From: CAWHQZ01 sp963831645
Lineage (GTDB): Bacteria > Pseudomonadota > Alphaproteobacteria > Rhizobiales > Aestuariivirgaceae
Assembly (NCBI GenBank): GCA_963831645.1
Contig: CAWHQZ010000030.1
Span: forward strand, 1-19,130
Reading direction: 5' to 3'
DNA length: 19,130 bases
Position 1 is the first letter of the stretch; the number at the start of each line of letters is the position of its first letter. Under the pieces are notes generated by a model. That model had not been told where the DNA came from and did not search any database. It saw only the letters and a program-made list of their open reading frames with translations. Positions 1-6,672 of this stretch are shown piece after piece. Position numbers and translations under genes: made by a program.

Positions 1-1
1 T

Positions 2-172
2 ACCGCCCAGTGGGACCAGGAGCCGGTAAGCGACTCCTATGCCGAGAAGGGGGAAGAGCTGAGCCCGTTCTTAGCGCAGCGCTTCGATGACGGGGTGCTC
101 CACGTCACCGTGCAGGACGAGCACTGCCGCTGCAAGGTGGCGTCGGCGCCGAACCCGGACGCGTCGTTGTGA
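2..172 (+). CDS. 3' end of an unidentified gene (partial)
   Basis: Frame 2 is open from the window edge to a TGA at 170-172, giving 56 C-terminal residues. The stretch is acidic and protein-like, beginning TAQWDQEP, with FLAQRFDDGVLHV in the middle and the Cys pair of EHCRC near the end. The other two plus frames are less convincing: frame 1 stops near 112. I do not recognise the family and the start lies outside the window. The minus-strand ORF 37-570 covers most of the same bases, and at most one of the two is likely to be coding here. This one has the more natural residue composition. Confidence 0.5.
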   Translation, partial: TAQWDQEPVSDSYAEKGEELSPFLAQRFDDGVLHVTVQDEHCRCKVASAPNPDASL

Positions 173-570
173 TGCTGCTGTGGTATGTTGGTGGGATGGA
201 TTATTCTGAACTGTTTCAACATGGCGAGGCCCTCCTCGATCGCATTCGGTTTCGACACTGAAATCGTCCCACCAATCGATCCGACTGTTCCACTCGCAGC
301 CATCGCGTAGCATCCCTTGGCGGAAAAATCCCGGATTGTGATGCGGCGGCAGCTTTCAACGACCGGCAACCAGCTTGGCTTTCCCATTTTATCGAAACCT
401 GTGGCTAACTGATAACGCCTCATTGAAATCGTTGCTTTTTCTATTCTGTGCACCGCCACCCGCTTGTGTCTCTGCTCACTCCTCAAGAGCCAGTGCATAG
501 CTCTTTCTCCCCGGGGGTCGAGGCTGCGATCTGCGAAATCGAGAGGGAGCTTGTCCGCCAAGGACTGCAA
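37..570 (-). CDS. Doubtful hypothetical ORF
   Basis: A 177-codon open frame starting with ATG at 570. Its middle part reads plausibly as protein (SCRRITIRDFSAKGC, then TISVSKPNAIEEGLAMLKQ). The N-terminal third and the C-terminal tail, which is rich in Ser, Arg and Cys, look random. Third-position GC is lower than in the confident genes of the window. Its 3' third runs antisense to the partial gene at 2-172. No ribosome binding site, signal peptide or known motif was found. It may be a decayed gene or chance. Bases 173-837 otherwise hold nothing I can support except the weak ORF at 603-818. Confidence 0.25.
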   Translation of the reverse strand: MQSLADKLPLDFADRSLDPRGERAMHWLLRSEQRHKRVAVHRIEKATISMRRYQLATGFDKMGKPSWLPVVESCRRITIRDFSAKGCYAMAASGTVGSIGGTISVSKPNAIEEGLAMLKQFRIIHPTNIPQQHHNDASGFGADATLQRQCSSCTVTWSTPSSKRCAKNGLSSSPFSA

Positions 571-602
571 ATCGTCCGTTTCTTAACTGTTAAAATTGTT
601 CC

Positions 603-818
603 TCACGTACCATCGGCAATGTGCACGTATGGAGTGGGCCACTGCTCCGCGAGAATACCGCGCGCCCGCAGCGCCTCCCCGATTCGCTCCACCGCGTGAG
701 TAGAACCGCTAATTTCTTGCATGCGCATTGCTTCGCCGGTCAGTGCCACGAGCCGGCCCCTCACCTCGATCGTAACCATCCGTACACGGATGAACAGCCA
801 TGGATGAGCTGCAAGCAT
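603..818 (-). CDS. Small hypothetical ORF downstream of the serine hydrolase
   Basis: A 71-codon ORF that begins 20 bases past the end of the minus-strand serine hydrolase gene, in the same direction. From the internal ATG (residue 14) it reads MVTIEVRGRLVALTGEAMRM and continues with a helical, charged stretch ending PYVHIADGT. The composition is plausible for a small cytoplasmic protein. There is no clear Shine-Dalgarno sequence before either ATG, and I do not recognise a family. It could be the last gene of a two-gene unit or chance. Confidence 0.25.
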   Translation of the reverse strand: MLAAHPWLFIRVRMVTIEVRGRLVALTGEAMRMQEISGSTHAVERIGEALRARGILAEQWPTPYVHIADGT

Positions 819-837
819 GAGCGAATGGGATATTGGC

Positions 838-2008
838 TCAAGGCGCCGTGACGTGCTTATCGCCTAGGGCAGGGAGAACGTAGTTATTGAGGATGTCGAA
901 GGCGACCAGGTCTTGGGTGTTACTTTTGTAGAGACCGGCGGTAACGACTGCGACGGCATCGTAGGTCGGCAGGATGAACAGACGCTGGCCTCCCAATCCC
1001 CACGCCGCCGTCCAATCGATGATCCGATCCTTCACGGCCGACCTTCCCAGCCACCATTGATAGCCGTAGCGATTGCTATTCCAGCCGGTGAATCTCGGTT
1101 CGATCGACTCCTGGAGCCAAGCCGCCGAGACGACGCGCTTGCCGTTCCACGCACCCCCATTGAGGAAGAGCTGGCCGACTTTCGCAAGATCGCGCGGCCG
1201 CAGGCGAAGTCCGGACGCCGCTGCCGGCTGCCCATTCGGCACGTTCAGCCATTCGACGTCGGTTATGCCGAGCGGTGTGAAGAGGGATTCCCGCGCGAAC
1301 GCCAAGAGCGATTTTCCCGTAACCTTCTCGACAATGGCGGCGAGAAGAGTGGTGGAGCCGCCGCTGTACTTCCACACTTTTCCCGGTTCGGACGCCATCG
1401 GCTGCTCGAATGCATAACGATAGGAATCGGGCGCGAAGATCATCCTGATTTCGCTGTTTTCAGGATCGGTATAGGGTCGCTCCTCATCCCACTCAATTCC
1501 TGAAGACATCGTCAGAAGGTGGCGCACGAGTATGCGATCCTTCTCGGGCGTGCGCAGCGAAGCGAATCCGGGAAAGAACGTGAATACGGGCTCATCGATG
1601 CTTCTTATCAGACCGCGATCGACCGCAATCCCCACCAGCAGCGAAACGACGCTTTTGCTTATCGAGCGAACATCGTGCCTGACGTCGGGAGCGTAGCGGA
1701 CCTCGCCAATCGATGTTCCCCACCTTTCATCCTGACCTTTGCGATAGTGCTCGAACAGGAGCGTGCCGTTGCGAACAAGTAAAACAGCGTGAACATTGGG
1801 CGAGTCCGGCCTCTCGAGCTTGCCGCTCAACGCGCAGAGGCGCTCAGCGTTTGCGATTTCCGACGCCCTGGTCGCCAATTTGCCAGCCATCGGCGACGGC
1901 TGCCGGCAAGCCGCAACGGAGGCTTTCCTCTCCCCAGGCCGGGATTTGCAGCCCGCCGAAGTATGCCGGCCACAGGACGGCACAGGCAACGAGGGGCGCA
2001 GTACGCAA
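838..2008 (-). CDS. Exported serine hydrolase, beta-lactamase class C-like, with a frameshift near its N-terminus
   Basis: The fold is that of class C beta-lactamases, penicillin-binding proteins and EstB/NylB-type esterases (PF00144). Family-type motifs are visible: the nucleophile tetrad SISK (Ser codon 1665-1663), the YSG triad (Tyr about 100 residues later), GYQWW, and GLGGQ in the position of the usual KTG or HxG box. The long uninterrupted frame (start 1989) has an implausible Arg/Ser-rich N-terminus. A second frame, from TTG at 2008, gives a signal-peptide-like start (MRTAPLVACAVLW, then PAWGEE) followed by the DGW motif that normally precedes this domain, and it runs into the main frame at the CCC run 1866-1868. 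Removing one base there joins them into a protein of about 389 residues. AAGGAA at 2015-2020 sits 6 bases before the TTG, which supports that start. The substrate is unknown: small-molecule ester, amide or peptide in the periplasm. The gene is divergent from the acyl-CoA dehydrogenase. Confidence 0.8.
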
Positions 2009-2014
2009 GTCGTG

Positions 2015-2029
2015 TTCCTTTATATTATA
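2015..2029 (-). promoter_or_regulatory. Ribosome binding site and possible extended -10 box of the serine hydrolase
   Basis: On the minus strand, AAGGAA (2020-2015) lies 6 bases ahead of the TTG at 2008 and decides that start. Immediately upstream is TGCTATAAT, a perfect TATAAT (2029-2024) with the TG of an extended -10. No convincing -35 hexamer was seen. If transcription began 6-7 bases after this box, the leader would be too short to include the whole binding site. The box may therefore be coincidental, while the ribosome site looks real. Confidence 0.35.
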
Positions 2030-2119
2030 GCAGGCTAGCATGGGTATCATCGTGCGTCTGCCTGCGGGCCTTTGGCTTCCAGGCGGCGCCGTGGGATCGG
2101 TCAGGGCGAGCGGGCAAAG

Positions 2120-3295
2120 ATGACGGAAAGGATCGACACCCTGCTCACGGCCGCCCGCAGACATTGCAACGACGTGATCAAGCCGGAAATCGATAGCTGG
2201 AATGCGAAGCGCAAATGGCCACGCCACGCCTCCGACAAGGCAGCGGTGTTGGGACTTACGGGACTGTATTGTCCCCCCGAATGGGGCGGACAAGGGCTGT
2301 CACTCGGAGACGGCATTCGTGTTTATGAGGAGCTTGGGAAGGGTGATGGTGCCTATGCCTTTGCGCTCTCCATGCACAATATCTGCAGCCATGCCGTGTG
2401 CGGTTTCGGCAGCGAGGCGCTGAAGCGGAAATGGGCGAAAGGCCTGACGTCCGGCCGCAAGCTCGCAAACTTCTCGTTGACGGAACCGCAGTCGGGTTCG
2501 GATCCCGCGACCATGTATTCGCGTGCCCGCAACAATGGCGATGGGACATGGACCATCAATGGCGCGAAAGCCTGGGTTTCGCTCTCGGGCGAGGCGGATA
2601 TCTATCTCACCGTGGTCAAAACCTCCGAGGTGCCGGGCCATAAAGACATGGCGATGATCGCCGTTCCGAAGGGGACGACGGGTCTCAGCTTCGGTCCGCT
2701 GTATGGCACGCCATCCTACCGCTTCCTGCCCGTTGCCGAGATGTACCTGAAAGACGCAGTGGTCCCGCAGGAGAACATCATTTTCCCCGCGGGCAAGGGC
2801 CTGCAGGGATCGCTCATGGCGATCGACATCGCGCGCGTTTCCATCGCAGCGGGATGTTGTGGGCTGATGCAGGCGGCCCTCGATATGGCACTTGCCTACG
2901 CGAAGAACCGCAAGATGTTTGGAGGAACAGCGCTCGATCTTGAGGGTATCCAGTGGATGCTGGGCGAGGTTGCGACCGATCTTGAAGCCTCACGATTACT
3001 CTATCGGGCAGCCGCCAATGCGCTCGGTACGCCCGAGGGCCCACTCATGGCAGCCCATGCCAAGCGCTTCGTACCCGATGCAGCGCTGAGAGCAGCGAAC
3101 ATGTGCGCTCAGGCCATGGGCGGCATGGGGTTGCTCACCTCCTACGGCATGGACCGCCTGAGCCGCCTGGCGCAGATGCTACGCATCGTCGATGGCACGA
3201 CGGAAATCTCCCGGGTCGTCATTGGCCGCGCACTCAAAAAGCGCGCCGCAGAGCTGCCCGATGTTCCGGTTCCCAAGGGCTTTGGACAGAGTTGA
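2120..3295 (+). CDS. Acyl-CoA dehydrogenase family flavoprotein
   Basis: FAD-dependent enzyme that introduces an alpha-beta double bond into an acyl-CoA and passes electrons to ETF. With ATG at 2120 it is 391 residues, the normal family length. The N-terminal helical domain includes PPEWGGQGLS. The middle beta domain carries the flavin/substrate motif FSLTEPQSGSDP and TINGAKAWVS. The C-terminal helical domain has RKMFGG, GGMGLLTSYGMDR and the signature RIVDGTTEISR. The usual catalytic Glu of the YEGT motif is Asp here (codon 3191-3193), and the alternative Glu site of isovaleryl-type enzymes (LER) reads IAR. An upstream TTG at 2072 would add an Arg-rich tail and is less likely. The ribosome site is weak. 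It is divergent from the serine hydrolase, and 207 bases separate it from the subtilase. Substrate chain length cannot be told. Confidence 0.9.
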   Translation: MTERIDTLLTAARRHCNDVIKPEIDSWNAKRKWPRHASDKAAVLGLTGLYCPPEWGGQGLSLGDGIRVYEELGKGDGAYAFALSMHNICSHAVCGFGSEALKRKWAKGLTSGRKLANFSLTEPQSGSDPATMYSRARNNGDGTWTINGAKAWVSLSGEADIYLTVVKTSEVPGHKDMAMIAVPKGTTGLSFGPLYGTPSYRFLPVAEMYLKDAVVPQENIIFPAGKGLQGSLMAIDIARVSIAAGCCGLMQAALDMALAYAKNRKMFGGTALDLEGIQWMLGEVATDLEASRLLYRAAANALGTPEGPLMAAHAKRFVPDAALRAANMCAQAMGGMGLLTSYGMDRLSRLAQMLRIVDGTTEISRVVIGRALKKRAAELPDVPVPKGFGQS

Positions 3296-3490
3296 TATTG
3301 AATTGCTGATGATCTTTTACAGATGCAGCAATCGCCGCTGTTACCGCAGCTCGAGTCGATGAAAGCGGCGGGGGTTCACCGAAGCGATGACCGTGTGCGG
3401 AAACTCACAGCCTGGCCGCCGATTTCCACGCAACCAGTTCCAGCTTGGCCGGCACGGGGCCGAAAAGCCTACGTTGTCTGCCTATGGAAC

Positions 3491-3496
3491 AGGAGG
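3491..3496 (+). promoter_or_regulatory. Ribosome binding site of the subtilase gene
   Basis: A perfect AGGAGG with a 6-base spacer to ATG at 3503. It fixes the start of the protease gene, although an in-frame ATG exists at 3323. It is the strongest translation signal in the window. It stands at the head of the four-gene cluster, with 207 bases of non-coding DNA between it and the acyl-CoA dehydrogenase stop. That gap is large enough for a promoter, but no clear -35/-10 pair was found. Confidence 0.7.
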
Positions 3497-3502
3497 AAAC
3501 TC

Positions 3503-4830
3503 ATGGCCAGGAGAACACGGAAGCGTGGACAATCGATTGCGGCAGCGGCAGCCGCGACAACCAGCGGAGTCGACGAATTGCTTCTCGCCGCACTCGCTCA
3601 AGGTGGCGAGCGGCTCGAGACCGGCCGTTTTCTGGTGACGTTCAAGGAAGGCGCAGTCGACCGAAGGCGCACAAGGCCCTGACGCAAGCGGTTTGCGCTC
3701 CGTCAATGCCCGCGACTTCTCGGGTCAGGCGGTGACGCTGCAGGATGTGGGCGACGCAGACAGCGTGATCCTGCCGGAGATCGGCGTGGCGGTCGTGGCG
3801 GCGGCGCCGGCTCTCGAGCACGGCATGAGCGCCAGGACGAGATCGCGGCCGACAGCCCGATCGAATCGATCGAGCCCGAGTATTTCGTCTTTGCCGAGGG
3901 CGCCAGACGACTACTTGCGCGGCTTCAAGCGGCGGCGGTGCAGGTGCTGTCCGAGGACCTCGGCGCAAATCCCGACCTGAGGACACCCGAACAGGACGAA
4001 GAGGAGCAGGTTCAGGTCGCTCGGCGCGACGTGGGGGCTGGTCCGATGCAGGGTGCCGCCGAGCACGCGAAGCGGCGCCGGCATCAAGGTGGCGGTGCTC
4101 GATACCGGCATGGACCTCGGCCATCCGGACTTCGCCGGGCGCGCTTTCGCGAGCCAGACCTTCGTCGGCCAGCCGGTCCAGGACCTGCACAGCCACGGCA
4201 CCCACTGCATCGGCACGGCCTGCGGTCCGCAGGCGCCGGCCGGCACGACCCCGCGCTACGGCATCGCGCACAAGTCGCGGATCTTCGTCGGCAAGGTGCT
4301 CGTCGAATTCCGGCTAGCGAGCGTCGGCGGCAGCGTGCTCGCCGGAATGAACTGGGCGATCGCCAACCGGTGCGCGGTAATCTCGATGTCGCTCGGATCG
4401 ACAGGCGCCGGTGCAGGCCGCGTACACCGCGGCGGGCTCCGCAGCGCTCGCAACAACGGCTGCCTGATCATCGCGGCGGCGGGCAACGCGGCGATGCACG
4501 ACCGGCGCGCCGGCCAATTCGCCGACGATCATGTCGGTCGCCTCGCTCGACCCGAACCTCGCCCCGTCGGGCTTCTCGAACTTCGGGAAGGTCGAGATCG
4601 CCGCTCCAGGCCGCGACGTCTTCTCCTCGGTGCCGCGGCCGACCCGCTACGGCTTCAAGACCGGGACCAGCATGGCGACGCCCCATGTCGCGGGCTGCGC
4701 CGCGCTCTGGGCCGAGACCAGTCCGCCTTGCGCGGCATGGCCCTTTGGAACAAACTGCGGGCGACGCGTCAGGCCGCTTCCGTTACCCCAGCCTCGCGTG
4801 TGGGACGGGGGCTTGGTGCAGGCGCCGTAG
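3503..4830 (+). pseudogene. S8 (subtilisin-like) serine protease, broken by about eight apparent frameshifts
   Basis: Pieced together across frames this is a ~440-residue subtilase. An N-terminal propeptide-like segment (GRFLVTFKEGAV, then DFSGQAVTLQDVGDADSV and SIEPEYFVFAEG) precedes the catalytic domain, which begins near ATWGL. All four key residues are present: Asp in VAVLDTGMDL (4101), His in SHGTHCIGT (4194), oxyanion Asn in AAAGNAA (4485) and Ser in TGTSMATPHVAG (4669). Frame changes occur near 3658, 3831, about 4025, 4405, 4451 (these two cancel), about 4500, about 4717 and the G5 run 4814-4818. Between changes no in-frame stop appears and motifs are undamaged, so sequencing error is as likely as decay. 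There is no classical signal peptide: the N-terminus is basic and then Ala-rich. The I9-like gene follows 48 bases downstream. Confidence 0.8.
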
Positions 4831-4878
4831 TCGCTCGATAACCCATCCATCTGAACCGGCAGCGGAAACGAGACGCCC

Positions 4879-5127
4879 GTGGCATCGATAAAGAAGACGA
4901 AATGGGTGGTCACGACCTCCAGCAAGCGGCCGCTGGCCGACGTCGCGAGGGATCTGACCGCCGCCGGGTTCGAGATCGACCAGACAATGGACCAGATGGG
5001 TGTGTTTACCGGCAAGTCGGAAAAGAAGGCGGTCGAAAAACTGCGGCGGGTCCCCGGCGTGACGGACGTCTCGCCGGAGCCGCCTCCCGCCGACGTCGGT
5101 CCACCGGGGTCCGACGACACCTGGTAG
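4879..5127 (+). CDS. Small I9-like protease inhibitor/propeptide protein
   Basis: An 82-residue protein from a GTG start; no in-frame ATG is available and the ribosome site is weak. The pattern is WVVTTSSKRPLADVARDLTA, then GVFTGKSEKKAVEKLRRVPG and VTDVSPEPP. It matches the alternating strand-helix-strand-helix-strand of the inhibitor I9 (subtilisin propeptide) fold, including the closing hydrophobic strand that lies in the protease cleft. A Pro/Asp-rich tail ends the protein. From memory, relatives are sometimes mislabelled ketohydroxyglutarate aldolase; nothing in the sequence supports an aldolase. Its position between the subtilase and the TIR gene suggests that it folds or inhibits the neighbouring S8 protease. 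That role is inference. Confidence 0.65.
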   Translation: MASIKKTKWVVTTSSKRPLADVARDLTAAGFEIDQTMDQMGVFTGKSEKKAVEKLRRVPGVTDVSPEPPPADVGPPGSDDTW

Positions 5128-5169
5128 CCGTGACCGGAAGCAGGCCGGCGCGGCTGGCATAGCCTGACG

Positions 5170-6672
5170 ATGAACTTCCAGCAGGATCTCTTCATCAGCT
5201 ACGCCCACCTCGACAATCAGCCGCTGCCACCGAGCAAGTCCGGCTGGATCACGCGCTTCCATCAGGCGCTGCAGACCTTCGTCAGCACCCGACTGGGCGC
5301 CGAGGTCAGAATTTGGCGCGACGACAAACTCAGCGGATCGGACATCTTCAGCCGGCAGATCGTCGACCAGTTTCGCAAGACGGCGCTGCTCGTTTCGATC
5401 CTCACTCCGCGTTACGTACAATCGGAATGGTGCTCACGCGAAATGCGTGAATTCTGTGAAGCGGCGCGGGAAACAGGAGGTGTCGTCGTCGACAACAAGT
5501 CGCGCGTCATCAAGATCGTCAAGACGCCGATCGAATCCGACGAGATGTTGCCCGCCGTTGCGAAGGAGGTTCTCGGCTACGAGTTCTTCACTCGCCAGCA
5601 TGGCGAGGCGCCGATGGAGCTGGATACGACCTATGGAGAGGAATTCCAGCAGGCTTACTACCGAAAAATCGCGCAGTTGGCGTGGGACATAAAGCAAATT
5701 CTCGATCGGATGAAATCCGTGAAGGTTTCGGAGAGCTCGACAAACGGGCACAAACCGAGAAATGTCTATCTGGCTCCGTGCGGCGACGATGTTCAAGAGG
5801 ATCGGGAGCATCTCATGGCGGAGCTCAAGACGCACGGTTACGGAGTGCTGCCTTCAGTTCCGCTTCCTACGCGAGAAACGGCCTATGTCGAAGCTGTCGA
5901 AGGTTCTCTGAGACAAAGCGATCTCGCCGTTCACCTCATCGGCTCCGATCGTGGATCGATCATTGATGGTCCGAGCAGAAAATCCGGTGCGGAAATCCAG
6001 AACGAGCTGGCTGCCGGTCGCAGCAGGGCGGCTGGATTGAGACGCGTGATCTGGCTGCCCCGGAAGACGGCCGCCAGCAGCGATGAGCAGAGAACCTTCG
6101 TCGACGCCCTCGAGGCCGATCCGGTACTTCAGCACGGCGCGGACCTGATCACGGGCGATTTCGAGAGACTGCGGGCCGCCGTACACGGAGAGCTCAAAGG
6201 AGTGAAGACCGGCGCACCGGCGATAGAGGTGAAGGATCGGGACGACGGGGCGGCGACGATGGTCTATGTCATCTGCAACAAAGACGATCGCAAAGCCACG
6301 GTAGCCCTGCGCAAATTTCTTCGGGAATGCGGCGTCGAAGTCGAGATACCGGCCTTCGAAGGCAATTCCGCCGCGGTACGGGAGTCCAATGAGCGCATGG
6401 CGACCGGCTGCGACGCGATCATCGTTTTCTATGGCGCCGGTGACGATGCCTGGAAGCGAAGCATCGACAACGACCTGAAGAAGATGGTCGGCTACCGCCG
6501 CGACAAGCCGCTGCGCGCGACCTTCACCTACCTTGCGGATCCCAGGACCGGCGACAAAGAAGACCTCATCGATCTGGAGACGCCAAATCTCATAGACGGG
6601 TTCGGTGGTTTTTCGAGCGCCAAGCTTGCTCCGTTCCTGGCGGCAGTGGGCGCCGGCGGAAAGATCGGATGA
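5170..6672 (+). CDS. Protein with an N-terminal TIR domain and two further TIR-like domains
   Basis: 500 residues, no signal peptide or membrane helix. Domain 1 (about 5-175) is a clear TIR: DLFISYAHLD (box 1), RIWRDDKLSGSD (BB-loop region), and the Y-x-x-S-x-W-C-x-x-E pattern (Tyr82, Ser85, Trp87, Cys88, Glu91) that carries the NADase glutamate in active TIRs. Domain 2 (about 198-300) restarts with RNVYLAPCGDD, has a DLAVHLIGS strand and GAEIQNELAAG. Domain 3 (about 364-495) restarts with MVYVICNKDD, then ATGCDAIIVFYGAGD. Both look like the same flavodoxin-like fold without the catalytic motif. Its stop overlaps the next start as ATGA, so the two proteins are probably made together. NAD cleavage or signalling on activation by the STAND partner is inference from TIR biology. 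Confidence 0.85.
   Translation: MNFQQDLFISYAHLDNQPLPPSKSGWITRFHQALQTFVSTRLGAEVRIWRDDKLSGSDIFSRQIVDQFRKTALLVSILTPRYVQSEWCSREMREFCEAARETGGVVVDNKSRVIKIVKTPIESDEMLPAVAKEVLGYEFFTRQHGEAPMELDTTYGEEFQQAYYRKIAQLAWDIKQILDRMKSVKVSESSTNGHKPRNVYLAPCGDDVQEDREHLMAELKTHGYGVLPSVPLPTRETAYVEAVEGSLRQSDLAVHLIGSDRGSIIDGPSRKSGAEIQNELAAGRSRAAGLRRVIWLPRKTAASSDEQRTFVDALEADPVLQHGADLITGDFERLRAAVHGELKGVKTGAPAIEVKDRDDGAATMVYVICNKDDRKATVALRKFLRECGVEVEIPAFEGNSAAVRESNERMATGCDAIIVFYGAGDDAWKRSIDNDLKKMVGYRRDKPLRATFTYLADPRTGDKEDLIDLETPNLIDGFGGFSSAKLAPFLAAVGAGGKIG

Noticed and set aside
3292..3320. Possible promoter TTGATA-17-TTTTAC ahead of the four-gene cluster
   Set aside because: The -35 is reasonable, but the -10 matches only three of six bases and the -35 overlaps the upstream stop codon.
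3938..4891. 317-codon plus-strand ORF across the subtilase
   Set aside because: It is coding only for its first ~25 residues (VLSEDLGANPDLRTPEQDEE). The rest is Arg/Pro-rich shadow of the subtilase frames.
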